NCBI GenBank assembly: GCA_910585815.1
Contig: CAJUFJ010000021.1
Span: forward strand, 1-54,071
Length of the DNA: 54,071 nucleotides
Source of the DNA: an uncultured Oscillospiraceae bacterium
Lineage (GTDB): Bacteria; Bacillota; Clostridia; Oscillospirales; Oscillospiraceae
Reading direction: 5' to 3'
Shown piece by piece: positions 34,425 through 42,705 of this stretch (its first letter is position 1; every line of letters begins with the position of its first letter). Made by a program: the position numbers and the translations under genes. Below the pieces are notes generated by a model. It was not told the origin of the DNA. It saw nothing but the letters and a program-made list of their open reading frames with translations, and ran no database searches.

Positions 34425-36215
34425 TCAGTACGGATGCTCCGAACCTAAAACCGCCTCCACATTGTTTTCAACCGCCTCAATCAAATACACACCGTGCTCC
34501 ACCTGCCGGACGCTGCCGCCTGTTACCGACTCCACCGTTCTGCCGGAGGCCCGCAACAGGAACCAGACGGTTCCGCTGCCGGTATGGCGGATGGATACCA
34601 GGTCCCCCTCCCGGGTACAGGTATAGTCCAGCGCCAGAAAGTCCCGGATGCGCCCGTCGCACTGAGAGACTGTGGCAGCGTCAAAGGCCTCAAAACACTT
34701 CCAGCCGCTGGACAGACTGGCAGCAAGCCGATGGGCCAACACGTTCCAGGTATCCTCCGTTCCGTTCGGATACGCAACTCTGGAAACCTCAGCCAGAACG
34801 CCGGTATAGGCTAGGGCCGTCTCCACACTCCGCACCCGAAAATCACTCCGGTAGGTGTGGGCAAAGCTGTCAGCCACTGCCGTCTGCCGGGTGACCCACT
34901 CGCTCTGGTAGCCCACTACGTCGCTGCCGCCGTCATAGGGGCTGACTACAGTGCGCACACCGGAAAGGCCCTCCCGGTTCAGGGCGTCGTCCAGCTCCCG
35001 TTCTTCGCCATAGAGGGCGGTAAACGTATATTCCAAGCCCGCTTGACGCATAAATTCCAGGTCCACCGATATCCGTTCCACCACCGGCGTATCCGACACG
35101 CTGGTGAGGGATAGACCAAGCTCCCCGCCCAGTTCCCTGATCCGCTTCATGTAATAGGCGAGCTGGTCCCGGTCCGGCAGGCGGCCGTTGCTATAGTCAA
35201 ATCGTACAGACATCATACAAGTAAGCCCCAGCTCTCCCCGGAGGTACGCCGCAGTGACATCCGGCCACAGCAGGTCCCGATATAATCCCTGCATATCCCG
35301 GCCATAGTATTGGGCTAATGTCTCCCCATTTTCCAGGGCCGGGGATGGATAGTCCGCCAAAATCAGGCTCTGGGCGTTCACCACCGGATAGACGGTACAT
35401 TCGTTGATTTCGGAAACCATAGCGGAGAGGAGCCCCAACCCTGTGGCATCCTCCATGTAGTCGCCATTGACCGCGAATACATACGCACCCCCCAGGCTCC
35501 TTCTCCAAATGACTACCGGGGAATCCTCCGATTGTGCTGTCTCCTCGAAGATTCCCTTCATATAGACCTTGGTTCCAGGGCCCAGGACATACCAGGGCAT
35601 CTCCAATGCCAGGTCCTGCCGCCATATGTCCGTCTCTTTCTCCACTCGATAAACGGCCTCCCCTCCCAGCAGAAATCCCTTGTAGAGATGAAGGCCCTGT
35701 ACTCTGGTTCGCAGGGCGCGCACCTCGTCGATACCCAGCAGGTCCCGCAAATTTTGGTTTTCCTGCAGAACGGACACCTCCGGCAGGGTAGCGAAGACCA
35801 GGCTGGCCCCCTGAGCAGCATAATCCAGCAGGGTCTGGCAGGCAGCTTCGCTCCAATCCAACCTGGCCCCGTCCAGCACAATCAGCTCCGGGGCCTCCGT
35901 TCCCGGGGCAAAGTCCGCCAGACTAGCTGCGGAAATGAAATACCGTTTGGTATAAGCGGCCCAGTTGGCCGTCATCTGTGCGACGCGGCTTTCGCTGCCG
36001 CCGATACAGGCCACACCGGACCGGGCGGTCCCCCATGGGAGCCCGTCCTCTGGTGTAAAAACGCCGCTCCTGGCCGTCAGGGACAACACATCCACGGCGT
36101 TCTCGTTCTCCTTATAATCATTCCAGATTTCCATTGCCGTGTTCGTAAACTGAAACATAAACAGGACCACCAGCATAACCGCTGCAATGGAAAAAAAATT
36201 GCGGCGCGATATCAT
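34425..36215 (-). CDS. DUF2194-like exported protein, putative Pel deacetylase counterpart
   Basis: 596 residues: a single N-terminal membrane anchor (about 8-28), then a large outer domain. The middle (about 60-250) resembles a glutaminase/Rossmann-type domain (ELIVLDGARL, ASLVFATLPEVS); the C-terminal half (about 290-520) looks like a polysaccharide deacetylase-type barrel (CMMSVRFDYSNGRLPDRDQL). It sits where Gram-positive pel operons carry the PelA-type deacetylase gene. I do not see a clear HxxxH metal motif, so activity is uncertain. GGAGGG precedes the ATG. Confidence 0.65.
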   Translation of the reverse strand: MISRRNFFSIAAVMLVVLFMFQFTNTAMEIWNDYKENENAVDVLSLTARSGVFTPEDGLPWGTARSGVACIGGSESRVAQMTANWAAYTKRYFISAASLADFAPGTEAPELIVLDGARLDWSEAACQTLLDYAAQGASLVFATLPEVSVLQENQNLRDLLGIDEVRALRTRVQGLHLYKGFLLGGEAVYRVEKETDIWRQDLALEMPWYVLGPGTKVYMKGIFEETAQSEDSPVVIWRRSLGGAYVFAVNGDYMEDATGLGLLSAMVSEINECTVYPVVNAQSLILADYPSPALENGETLAQYYGRDMQGLYRDLLWPDVTAAYLRGELGLTCMMSVRFDYSNGRLPDRDQLAYYMKRIRELGGELGLSLTSVSDTPVVERISVDLEFMRQAGLEYTFTALYGEERELDDALNREGLSGVRTVVSPYDGGSDVVGYQSEWVTRQTAVADSFAHTYRSDFRVRSVETALAYTGVLAEVSRVAYPNGTEDTWNVLAHRLAASLSSGWKCFEAFDAATVSQCDGRIRDFLALDYTCTREGDLVSIRHTGSGTVWFLLRASGRTVESVTGGSVRQVEHGVYLIEAVENNVEAVLGSEHPY

Positions 36216-36242
36216 CCGTTTCCCTCCGTCGCGTTTCGAAGC

Positions 36243-37196
36243 TCAGCCAAATACTTGAATCAGCTCCAGCGTCTCGCTGTCAATTACCACCGCCGACCGC
36301 TTCAACGCAGCTATGGTGTCGAAAAAGGCTTGCCGGTTTTGGGTGGAGAAATACAACTTCAGCCTGCATGTATAGGCTGCGAGACTGTCCGGGTACTGGC
36401 TGGACAGCCGGCCGCACCAGGTTTCCGTCTCCGCAAAATTTCCTGTCTCCAAAAGCCGCAGGCATACGCTCTCATAGTGGTTCTCCGTGAACTGGTCGGG
36501 GGCTTTATCAAACAGGGACTGGGCCGCCTCGGCCATCACTCCCGCCATTTTTTTCTGTTCCAGCCCGGAAAATACCCGTTGCTTGAGAAATCTGTCCATA
36601 TAAGGGAGCAGTTCCAGCTCCGCGCCGGTCTCCTTCTCCTCCTCCTCTGCTATGGCCCGGCGGAGCTGACGGACCCTGGCCCGGAACTCATCCAGCGCCC
36701 CGCTGAGAATGGAAGCGGCATAGTGGGCGGTTTCCGAGTCCTCGCTGTTCAGTGCGAGTAAAATGGTGCCCAGCGTAGAGCTTACGTCCCCGCGGATGGT
36801 GTTCATCATCACCATGCGCAGGTCCTTGCTTTTGTTGACAAACAGGGCCTCCTCCAAGGGGATAATGTCCCGCTCCCGCTCCTCGTCCGCATTCAGCTTG
36901 GTCTTGACCCGCTCCTTACTGAATACCACATCTTCCAGGCTGGCCTGCATCCACAGCGGCAGGCGAAATACCGCATAGGCGGCCAGAAAGAACAGCGGAC
37001 CCACCACCGGACACAAAACCATAACTCCAAACCGTAGCAGATAGGTCCGCCGGTTATCGTGGCGCACCTCCACCTTGGCCTTCCGCTCCTTCCTGGTTCG
37101 CAGAGGCGACACCACCAGAGCGCCTACAATCAGGTAAATCACCGCCGCCAGCAGGTTGAACAGCCATAGGATCACAAAATCCCGCTCGCTCAGCAT
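36243..37196 (-). CDS. pelE: PelE-like membrane/helical-repeat protein
   Basis: 317 residues from ATG 37196 (5 bp after the pelD-like stop; the open frame extends further upstream inside that gene but without support). Two N-terminal membrane segments (about 8-30 and 55-80) are followed by a helical, TPR-like region (about 90-310) with LLETGNFAETETWCGRLSSQ. Size and layout fit PelE, which binds PelD in the inner-membrane complex; sequence identity to known PelE is not obvious, so the call leans on position. Confidence 0.65.
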   Translation of the reverse strand: MLSERDFVILWLFNLLAAVIYLIVGALVVSPLRTRKERKAKVEVRHDNRRTYLLRFGVMVLCPVVGPLFFLAAYAVFRLPLWMQASLEDVVFSKERVKTKLNADEERERDIIPLEEALFVNKSKDLRMVMMNTIRGDVSSTLGTILLALNSEDSETAHYAASILSGALDEFRARVRQLRRAIAEEEEKETGAELELLPYMDRFLKQRVFSGLEQKKMAGVMAEAAQSLFDKAPDQFTENHYESVCLRLLETGNFAETETWCGRLSSQYPDSLAAYTCRLKLYFSTQNRQAFFDTIAALKRSAVVIDSETLELIQVFG

Positions 37197-37201
37197 TCCG
37201 C

Positions 37202-39373
37202 TCACTGCGCCACCTCCGTCACCACACAGCTCTGATAGCCGGTTGTCCGGAACCGTTCCTGCACAAATTCGGCGTTTTCCGGGCTGGTGTTGGAGAGGAG
37301 CACATACAAAACGCCGTTCTGAATAGACCCCATATAGTCCGACTGCCGGACACATCCGCTGAGCGCGGACGCTGCGGCGGCGCAGTCCCCGCCCGGCACC
37401 GGAACCTCCAGCAGGGTACACTCCGTAAGGCCCTGGTCCCTGGCTTTCAGGAAGGCGCGGGTCAGCTGGAAGAACGCATTTCCGGCCAGGAGCCGGGTCC
37501 CCTCCACATACCGCTGGTTGCTGAGGGCGTCCAGGTACTGATTCGCCCGCACCACAGCGGTCTGGACCATCTGCCCGACTACCGCCAGGCGGTTGGCCTC
37601 CGCCATGGTCATACGCTGCCAGGGGATGCCCCAAAGCATGAAAATCAGCTCCATGCCCTCCTCACTGTAGACCGCACAGGCCATCTGCGGCAAATTTTCC
37701 CGCATCGCCTTGTTGATAAAGACCCGCCGCTCTTTCAGCTCGTCGTACATCTCGGTTATCGCGATATATTCGATGGAGTTCCCCAGGCTTCTCGCCTCCT
37801 TGGAGGTGGAAGAAAAGAGACGAGCGTAACTGCGGTTGGCCACGGTGTAAATCGCCGCGCCGCCGCAGTCCATCAGCTGGGAGAGCACCTGCACAGCGGT
37901 AAAGAGCACCTCCTCCGGGGCCTGATGCTCCAAGGTGGAGGTGATGTCGTAAATCTTCCCCAAGCTGTCCTTTTGATTGATCAGCTGGGTCTCGAAGTTC
38001 TCCTTCATTCGCACATTGCTGTCATTGATCTCCTCAATATCCCGGAGACGGCCCTCCAAATAGGCGATTTTTTCCCGGCTGTCCTCCTTCAGCGTGAAAA
38101 TCTGATCCTTTATGTAGCCGACTACCATGCCCACAATGAACAACTGCGCCATCCACACATAAGTACTGTAATCCATCAGCACCGCAAAGCCGCTGTAGCC
38201 TCGGCTTTGCAGTAGAAAATACCCGATGGAGGCCAGGAAGCTTGAAAGCACCGCCTGCCGCTGGCCCATGGTCACAGCAAACAACAGCACATACAGCAAA
38301 AACAGGTCTACCTGGCGGAAAAAGCTGCCTCCGGCGGCAAGCCGGTTCAAGAGGAAAAAGAAAATGAAACAGACAATATTTTCCATATAAGGCACCAGGG
38401 CAGCAAAGAGGATCCGGCTCCCGTGGAGCATCCGGGCTGCCCGGCTCCCTCCCGCATCCTCCACCTGAATGAACGACTCCCGGTTTCGCTTCATGTACTG
38501 GGCCACCCGCTTAACGCCCTCCGGGTAGTGCGTAAAAATTTTCTGCCCCATCTCTTGGGAAAAGGCGGAGCCGTCCAGAATCAGCCGGCGGTACTCGCCC
38601 ACCGACTCGTCCACCACCTCAACGCTCATAGTCTCCTGTATCAGCTTGGCCAGCTGCAGGCCGTCGATCTCCTCCATAGACGAGATGTGGTAGACGGATT
38701 GCTCCAGCTTGGGAGCGGTAATGGCCTTGCAGGCCAGTTCCGCCGCGTCCTTGACAAACAGCATGGAGAACACATCCCGGCTGCTAGCCAATATCTTTCC
38801 GCTTTTGAGCGCCTCCAAACACATGGCGCAACAGGGGTCCGGGGTGGGCTGCCCCTTTTTGGGCACACAGTAGAGGTGGTCCAGGCGCAGGACATCTATT
38901 TCAAGCCCCTGGTTTTGGCGGAAGTTGGCGCAGATATCCTCCCCCTGGGCAATGGCCATGCTGCGAAAGCCCTTCGGCTCTTTGTCCTGAGATTCTAGAA
39001 CATTCTGGTGGAAGGAACCGGTAAACACCTCCTGCGAGGACAGGTAGACAAACCGGCCTTTTCCCCGCATGGAGTAAACAGTAAGCAGATTGATAAGGCC
39101 TGCCGTATACCGCACGGACTCCTGCCGGGCCTTTTCCCAGTCAAACTGACTGTCCCACGCGCCGGTGAAGATGGTAATATCCGGCTTTATGCTGTCGAAA
39201 ATATCTTTTACGCTGTCGTCGTCATAGGCGAAATCGTATTGCTCAAAAACACGCTGACGCACAGGTGTACACTCTCTGCGGCCTGTAAGCAGATAGACCC
39301 TGTCTCTGTTCTTATGAAATCTGTCTATCATGGCCTCGGCCAGCTGCCCGGTTCCCACCAATAAAATCTCCAT
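37202..39373 (-). CDS. pelD: PelD-like cyclic-di-GMP receptor fused to a degenerate SDR domain
   Basis: 723 residues, about 270 more than Pseudomonas PelD. Residues 1-300 are an extended-SDR/epimerase-like domain (MEILLVGTGQLAEAM), but the catalytic YxxxK is missing (MAIAQGED at that site), so it is probably non-catalytic. Membrane helices lie at about 325-430, a coiled coil at 435-475 and a GAF domain at 480-620. The C-terminus is a GGDEF-type domain in which GGDEF reads QNGVL (685-689), so it cannot make cyclic-di-GMP, while the I-site RQSD (676-679) is kept five residues upstream. This is the PelD signature: cyclic-di-GMP binding should switch on polymer synthesis. First gene of the operon, just behind the invertible promoter. 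Confidence 0.85.
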   Translation of the reverse strand: MEILLVGTGQLAEAMIDRFHKNRDRVYLLTGRRECTPVRQRVFEQYDFAYDDDSVKDIFDSIKPDITIFTGAWDSQFDWEKARQESVRYTAGLINLLTVYSMRGKGRFVYLSSQEVFTGSFHQNVLESQDKEPKGFRSMAIAQGEDICANFRQNQGLEIDVLRLDHLYCVPKKGQPTPDPCCAMCLEALKSGKILASSRDVFSMLFVKDAAELACKAITAPKLEQSVYHISSMEEIDGLQLAKLIQETMSVEVVDESVGEYRRLILDGSAFSQEMGQKIFTHYPEGVKRVAQYMKRNRESFIQVEDAGGSRAARMLHGSRILFAALVPYMENIVCFIFFFLLNRLAAGGSFFRQVDLFLLYVLLFAVTMGQRQAVLSSFLASIGYFLLQSRGYSGFAVLMDYSTYVWMAQLFIVGMVVGYIKDQIFTLKEDSREKIAYLEGRLRDIEEINDSNVRMKENFETQLINQKDSLGKIYDITSTLEHQAPEEVLFTAVQVLSQLMDCGGAAIYTVANRSYARLFSSTSKEARSLGNSIEYIAITEMYDELKERRVFINKAMRENLPQMACAVYSEEGMELIFMLWGIPWQRMTMAEANRLAVVGQMVQTAVVRANQYLDALSNQRYVEGTRLLAGNAFFQLTRAFLKARDQGLTECTLLEVPVPGGDCAAAASALSGCVRQSDYMGSIQNGVLYVLLSNTSPENAEFVQERFRTTGYQSCVVTEVAQ

Positions 39374-39417
39374 ATTCTTCTACTCTCCCGCCGCTGTTTT
39401 TCTTGGCCGCATCTGAC

Positions 39418-39604
39418 TATAGACGGAATATGTGTTCTGTCTATTTTATCGACCTTGACCCGGTGGAAAGCAGAACATAACATTTCCCCAGCTTGCTTCG
39501 GACGGACATCAAACTGGACATTTAAGCAAATTGCCTATTGCATTTCAGATAAATACTGATATAATATGTTTATAGTAATGGACAGATCACATATTTTGTC
39601 CCTA
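39418..39604. repeat. Candidate invertible promoter element (two inverted recombination sites)
   Basis: 28-bp inverted sites at 39418-39445 and 39577-39604 match at 22 of 28 positions; the inner 19 bp match at 17 (left site AATATGTGTTCTGTCTATT). Each site is itself a dyad with 4-bp arms: AGAC...GTCT on the left, GGAC...GTCC on the right. They enclose 131 bp (39446-39576) with one strong promoter facing right, away from pel. A tyrosine recombinase gene abuts the right site. Together this is the layout of a phase-variable DNA inversion switch. Inversion itself is not shown by a single sequence. Confidence 0.8.
39538..39565 (+). promoter_or_regulatory. Extended -10 promoter inside the invertible segment (pel-OFF orientation)
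   Basis: -35 TTGCAT at 39538-39543, 16-bp spacer, -10 TATAAT at 39560-39565 preceded by TGA, an extended -10 (TGnTATAAT). Transcription would start near 39572 and run into the recombinase gene antisense. After inversion the -10 would lie near 39457-39462 on the minus strand, starting about 77 bases before the pelD-like ATG. No comparable minus-strand promoter is seen in the present orientation. Confidence 0.75.
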
Positions 39605-40447
39605 CTGTACCAAACGCAGCCGTTCCAAGCACTTTGCATGCTCCGCCGCACTGGAAAGCAAATATATCCGTGTGGTCTCCACAGACGAATGGCCCAGCGT
39701 ATCCGCCAGCTTTACCAGATCCCGGCTGGCTCGATAGAATATGACAGCGAACAGATGGCGAAGATTATGGGGGAACACTTTGGAGGGTTCCACCCCTGCC
39801 CGCACACACAGGGATTTCATCTCCTGCCATATCTGTTTGCGCGACAAACCGCTTCCGCTTCTGGTGAGAAAAATTTCACCGGAGGCGGTTTTTGTCTTCC
39901 AAGCATATTTAAGCAGTTTTCGGCAAAGCTTGCGCGAGAGGAGAATAATCCGTATTTTCCCCTTCAGGCAGACAACCGCCTGCCCCGCCTGGGCGGCCTC
40001 CACCGTAATGTAACGGACCTCGCTGACCCGGATTCCTGTGGAACAGATGGTTTCCAGCAGAAGGGCGAGACGCTTCCGGCCCAGGCCCTGGGCGGTCTCC
40101 ACCAGCCGTTCGTACTCCTGCCGGGTCAGCTCCCGCCGTTTTTCCCGGAACAGCCGCCGCTGAATCCGCAGAAATTTCACCCGGCACTCTCTCCACCCCA
40201 AAAAACTGAGCAGCCCATTCACCGCAGAAATCTTGGAATTAACCGTGGCAGGGGAAAGGCCCTGCTCCAGCAGATGGTCCTTCCACCGGGTAATCCGCTC
40301 CTTGGTTACCGTTCTTTCCGCCAGCCACCCGTTGAAGGCGGCAATATCCCGGCAGTATTTCTCCACTGTGGCCGGGGCCCGCTCCTCCGATTGCAGGTGC
40401 CTTGTATAGTCGATGATTCTTTGGGTTGTCAGTTTCCTTGTTTTCAT
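39602..40447 (-). CDS. Tyrosine recombinase, probable DNA invertase of the pel switch
   Basis: 281 residues, Xer/phage-integrase type. The N-terminal SAM-like core-binding domain covers about 1-95. Catalytic residues are visible: Arg140 (TGIRVSE), Lys162/164 (LKGK), His227 and Arg230 (HNLRH), His253 (LGHSSVETT), Tyr262. AAGGAGG precedes the ATG. No phage or integron genes are near. Its stop codon abuts the right recombination site, and it lies 33 bp after a GT2 gene on the same strand, so it may be co-transcribed with it. The rightward promoter in the switch would make antisense RNA over its 3' end, a possible feedback. Confidence 0.88.
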   Translation of the reverse strand: MKTRKLTTQRIIDYTRHLQSEERAPATVEKYCRDIAAFNGWLAERTVTKERITRWKDHLLEQGLSPATVNSKISAVNGLLSFLGWRECRVKFLRIQRRLFREKRRELTRQEYERLVETAQGLGRKRLALLLETICSTGIRVSEVRYITVEAAQAGQAVVCLKGKIRIILLSRKLCRKLLKYAWKTKTASGEIFLTRSGSGLSRKQIWQEMKSLCVRAGVEPSKVFPHNLRHLFAVIFYRASRDLVKLADTLGHSSVETTRIYLLSSAAEHAKCLERLRLVQ

Positions 40448-40479
40448 GTGCGTTGTCCTCCTTGCTGTGCATCGGGCGG

Positions 40480-41496
40480 TTATCCTCTATTCGGAAAGAC
40501 TGTTCCTGCCTTTTTTCGCCGCAGAAAATCTGCAACCTCCCTTTCCATATGTTGATAATGTATCTCGCAGTCTTTCCAATGCCGGTCCACCAGTTCCTGC
40601 TCCATGCTTCGGATGAAAAAAAAGCGGGCCCCATACAGTCCCAGCATAATGGCAAAATAGGGGGAGAAAAATCGGAAAAGCCGCACAAAGCGGACGGGGC
40701 TCGCCCGGAAGGCAGCGGACTTCTCCTGGAGCAGCAACAGAAACCGGTCCAGTGGGGACCGCTCCACCTCCCGCTGAACTTGGCACAGACGTCCAATCTC
40801 CCGGCTGTGCAGCTTCCGGGCGGGGCTGTTGAAATGGGAGATGGAGCCGTCCGATATGCGATATAAAATCGCAGGACGATTTACATAACATTTTTTGACG
40901 GGCCGATCCCCTGTAAGGATTTTTTGAAAACAGGCCCGATCGTTGACCGTTCGGAATTGCAGGATAAAGTCATAGACTTCTTCCACCAAAAGGGATTTTC
41001 GGTATATCGCCACGTTCATCACTGGACAGCCCAGCTTGGCCGCCCTGCGCAGGGTATTTCCCTGGATAAACTCCTGTAACACCACCTCTAAATAGGTGTG
41101 GTATGATTTTATCAGATTCCCCGGACCGGAGAACTTGAGAAAGGCGGGACAGACCATATCATATTCCGAAAGCAGGTCGGTCAGCGCAAAGAGGTTGTAA
41201 GGGGCCAGCAGGTCGTCGCCGTCCACCTTTACAAATCGCTCCCCCTCCACCGCCCGCAGCGCGTCCACGTAGTTCCGGCAGATACCTCCGTTTTCCTCCC
41301 GGAACAGCAGCGTAATTCGGGCAAACAGGGCCTGGTTTTCCGCCGCCCATGCCCGGATCAGCTCCTGACTGCCATCGGTGGACGCGTCGTCAGCGGCAAT
41401 CAGCTGAAATTTCTGCCCCTGCCCATAGTGCAGTATCTGATATTTGACGCTCTCCAGAGCCAGCAGCACCACCTCAGACTGCTGGTAACAGGTCAC
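40480..41496 (-). CDS. GT2 glycosyltransferase (possible ATA start at 41511)
   Basis: 338 residues from the GTG at 41496; GT-A fold with LIAADDASTDGSQELIRAWA and VKVDGDDLL (DxD). The start is odd: GT2 proteins usually open with a strand before VTCYQQSE, and the five codons upstream of the GTG supply it (FTFI after ATA). An AGGAGGG site at 41519-41525 is 7 bases before an ATA at 41511, while the GTG is 22 bases away. So the natural start is probably this ATA, either a rare start codon or a point change from ATG. A C-terminal membrane-near segment (FVRLFRFFSPYFAIMLGLYG) follows. First gene upstream of the recombinase. Confidence 0.83.
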   Translation of the reverse strand: MTCYQQSEVVLLALESVKYQILHYGQGQKFQLIAADDASTDGSQELIRAWAAENQALFARITLLFREENGGICRNYVDALRAVEGERFVKVDGDDLLAPYNLFALTDLLSEYDMVCPAFLKFSGPGNLIKSYHTYLEVVLQEFIQGNTLRRAAKLGCPVMNVAIYRKSLLVEEVYDFILQFRTVNDRACFQKILTGDRPVKKCYVNRPAILYRISDGSISHFNSPARKLHSREIGRLCQVQREVERSPLDRFLLLLQEKSAAFRASPVRFVRLFRFFSPYFAIMLGLYGARFFFIRSMEQELVDRHWKDCEIHYQHMEREVADFLRRKKAGTVFPNRG

Positions 41497-41535
41497 AATA
41501 AATGTAAATATGTCAAATCCCTCCTGACTGTGGTA

Positions 41536-41569
41536 TTGAAAACTCCTTCCCTCCCGGCTATACTATACT
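41536..41569 (+). promoter_or_regulatory. Promoter of the first tandem GT2 gene
   Basis: -35 TTGAAA at 41536-41541, 17-bp spacer, -10 TATACT at 41559-41564, with a second overlapping TATACT at 41564-41569. It lies 28 bases before the ATG at 41597 and is divergent from the minus-strand GT2 gene. Confidence 0.75.
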
Positions 41570-41596
41570 GTAAGATAGCGGAAGGGGAGAAATGCT

Positions 41597-42637
41597 ATGA
41601 TTTCCGTGGTGATTCCCGTCTATAACGGGGCGCGGTATTTACACCGCTGTCTGAACTCGGTCCTTGCTTCTTCATACCGGGATTTTGAGCTGATTCTGGT
41701 CAATGACGGCTCCACCGACGGAACTCTCCAAATTTGCCAGGAATACGCCGCCCGGGACCGCCGCATTCGGCTAATCTCTCAGGAAAACGCCGGGGTATCC
41801 GCCGCCCGAAACCGTGGGCTTACGGCCTGCCGGGGGGAGTGGGTGGTGTTTGTGGACGCCGACGACCTGATCTCCCCGGATTTCCTGGGCCTTATCGCCC
41901 GGGAGGAGGGCCAGGACCTGCTGCTCTTTGACTTCGCCTGCACGGTGGAGGAGTTGACGGCGACAAAACCGCTCCCGGCGGTCCGGCACTTTGGCCGGGA
42001 GGACGTGCCGGAGCTTCTGCGTGCGCTCATTGTGCGGCTTCCGCTGGTGGAGGGGGGAAACCTGAATTTCGCCTCCCCCTGGGCCAAGGCGTACCGGCGT
42101 ACACTGCTGGACCGCTGCGGCATCCGTTTCTCCCCCGAGCTGTTCTATGGGGAGGACAGGCTCTTTAACGCGGAATTTCTGATCTGCGCAGATCGCTGTA
42201 CATATATCCCCACGCTGGTCTACTGCTACAGCTTTCACCCGGATTCCTCCTCCCACCGCTTCAACCCCAGGCTCCCCCATAACCTTGTAAGGCTGCTGGA
42301 GCAGCTTCGGGACACCCTGGAGACCAGCGGGATGTTCGTCCCCCTGGAGCGGGATTTTTACTCCTACGCCCTGGACAATTTGAGCTATACCATGGTCTGG
42401 TCGGTTTTCTGCCCGGAAAATCCCGGCTCCTGCGGCGAAAAGCGGCAGGTCTGCCGCCACCTGCTGGACAATGATCTGTATCACGCCGCCATGAAGTATA
42501 ACCGCTCCACCGGCCACTGGGTGAGAAAGACTCTGCTCTGGCTCATTCAGCTTCGCTGGTACTTTGCCGCCGGGCTGCTGGCCCGCCTGTGGCACGGCTG
42601 CCTCTCGTGGAAAAACCGCCGGAAGATGGGGATTTAA
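41597..42637 (+). CDS. GT2 glycosyltransferase, tandem copy 1
   Basis: 346 residues with a standard GT-A start (MISVVIPVYNGARYLHRCLN), LVNDGSTDGTLQICQEYA and VFVDADDLIS (DxD). The C-terminus is basic with a hydrophobic stretch (LLWLIQLRWYFAAGLLARLW), suggesting membrane attachment. GGAAGGGGAG precedes the ATG. It has its own promoter. It is nearly identical to the next gene, so one copy is a recent duplicate. It probably adds a sugar to a cell-wall or capsular glycan; donor and acceptor unknown. Confidence 0.9.
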   Translation: MISVVIPVYNGARYLHRCLNSVLASSYRDFELILVNDGSTDGTLQICQEYAARDRRIRLISQENAGVSAARNRGLTACRGEWVVFVDADDLISPDFLGLIAREEGQDLLLFDFACTVEELTATKPLPAVRHFGREDVPELLRALIVRLPLVEGGNLNFASPWAKAYRRTLLDRCGIRFSPELFYGEDRLFNAEFLICADRCTYIPTLVYCYSFHPDSSSHRFNPRLPHNLVRLLEQLRDTLETSGMFVPLERDFYSYALDNLSYTMVWSVFCPENPGSCGEKRQVCRHLLDNDLYHAAMKYNRSTGHWVRKTLLWLIQLRWYFAAGLLARLWHGCLSWKNRRKMGI

Positions 42638-42643
42638 AACCGC

Positions 42644-42672
42644 TTGCCTTTCCCTCCCGGCTATACTATACT
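42644..42672 (+). promoter_or_regulatory. Promoter of the second tandem GT2 gene
   Basis: -35 TTGCCT at 42644-42649, 17-bp spacer, -10 TATACT at 42667-42672. The -10 region is a copy of that in front of the first gene, while the -35 lies at the duplication joint and differs, so the strength may have changed. Confidence 0.6.
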
Positions 42673-42705
42673 GCAAAAGAAAGACGGCGTAAGGGGAGAA
42701 ATGCT

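Noticed and set aside
41592..41600. Mini-frame ATG-CTA-TGA overlapping the start of both tandem GT2 genes
   Set aside because: The first ATG is too close to the ribosome site to be used well; it is probably chance, copied by the duplication.
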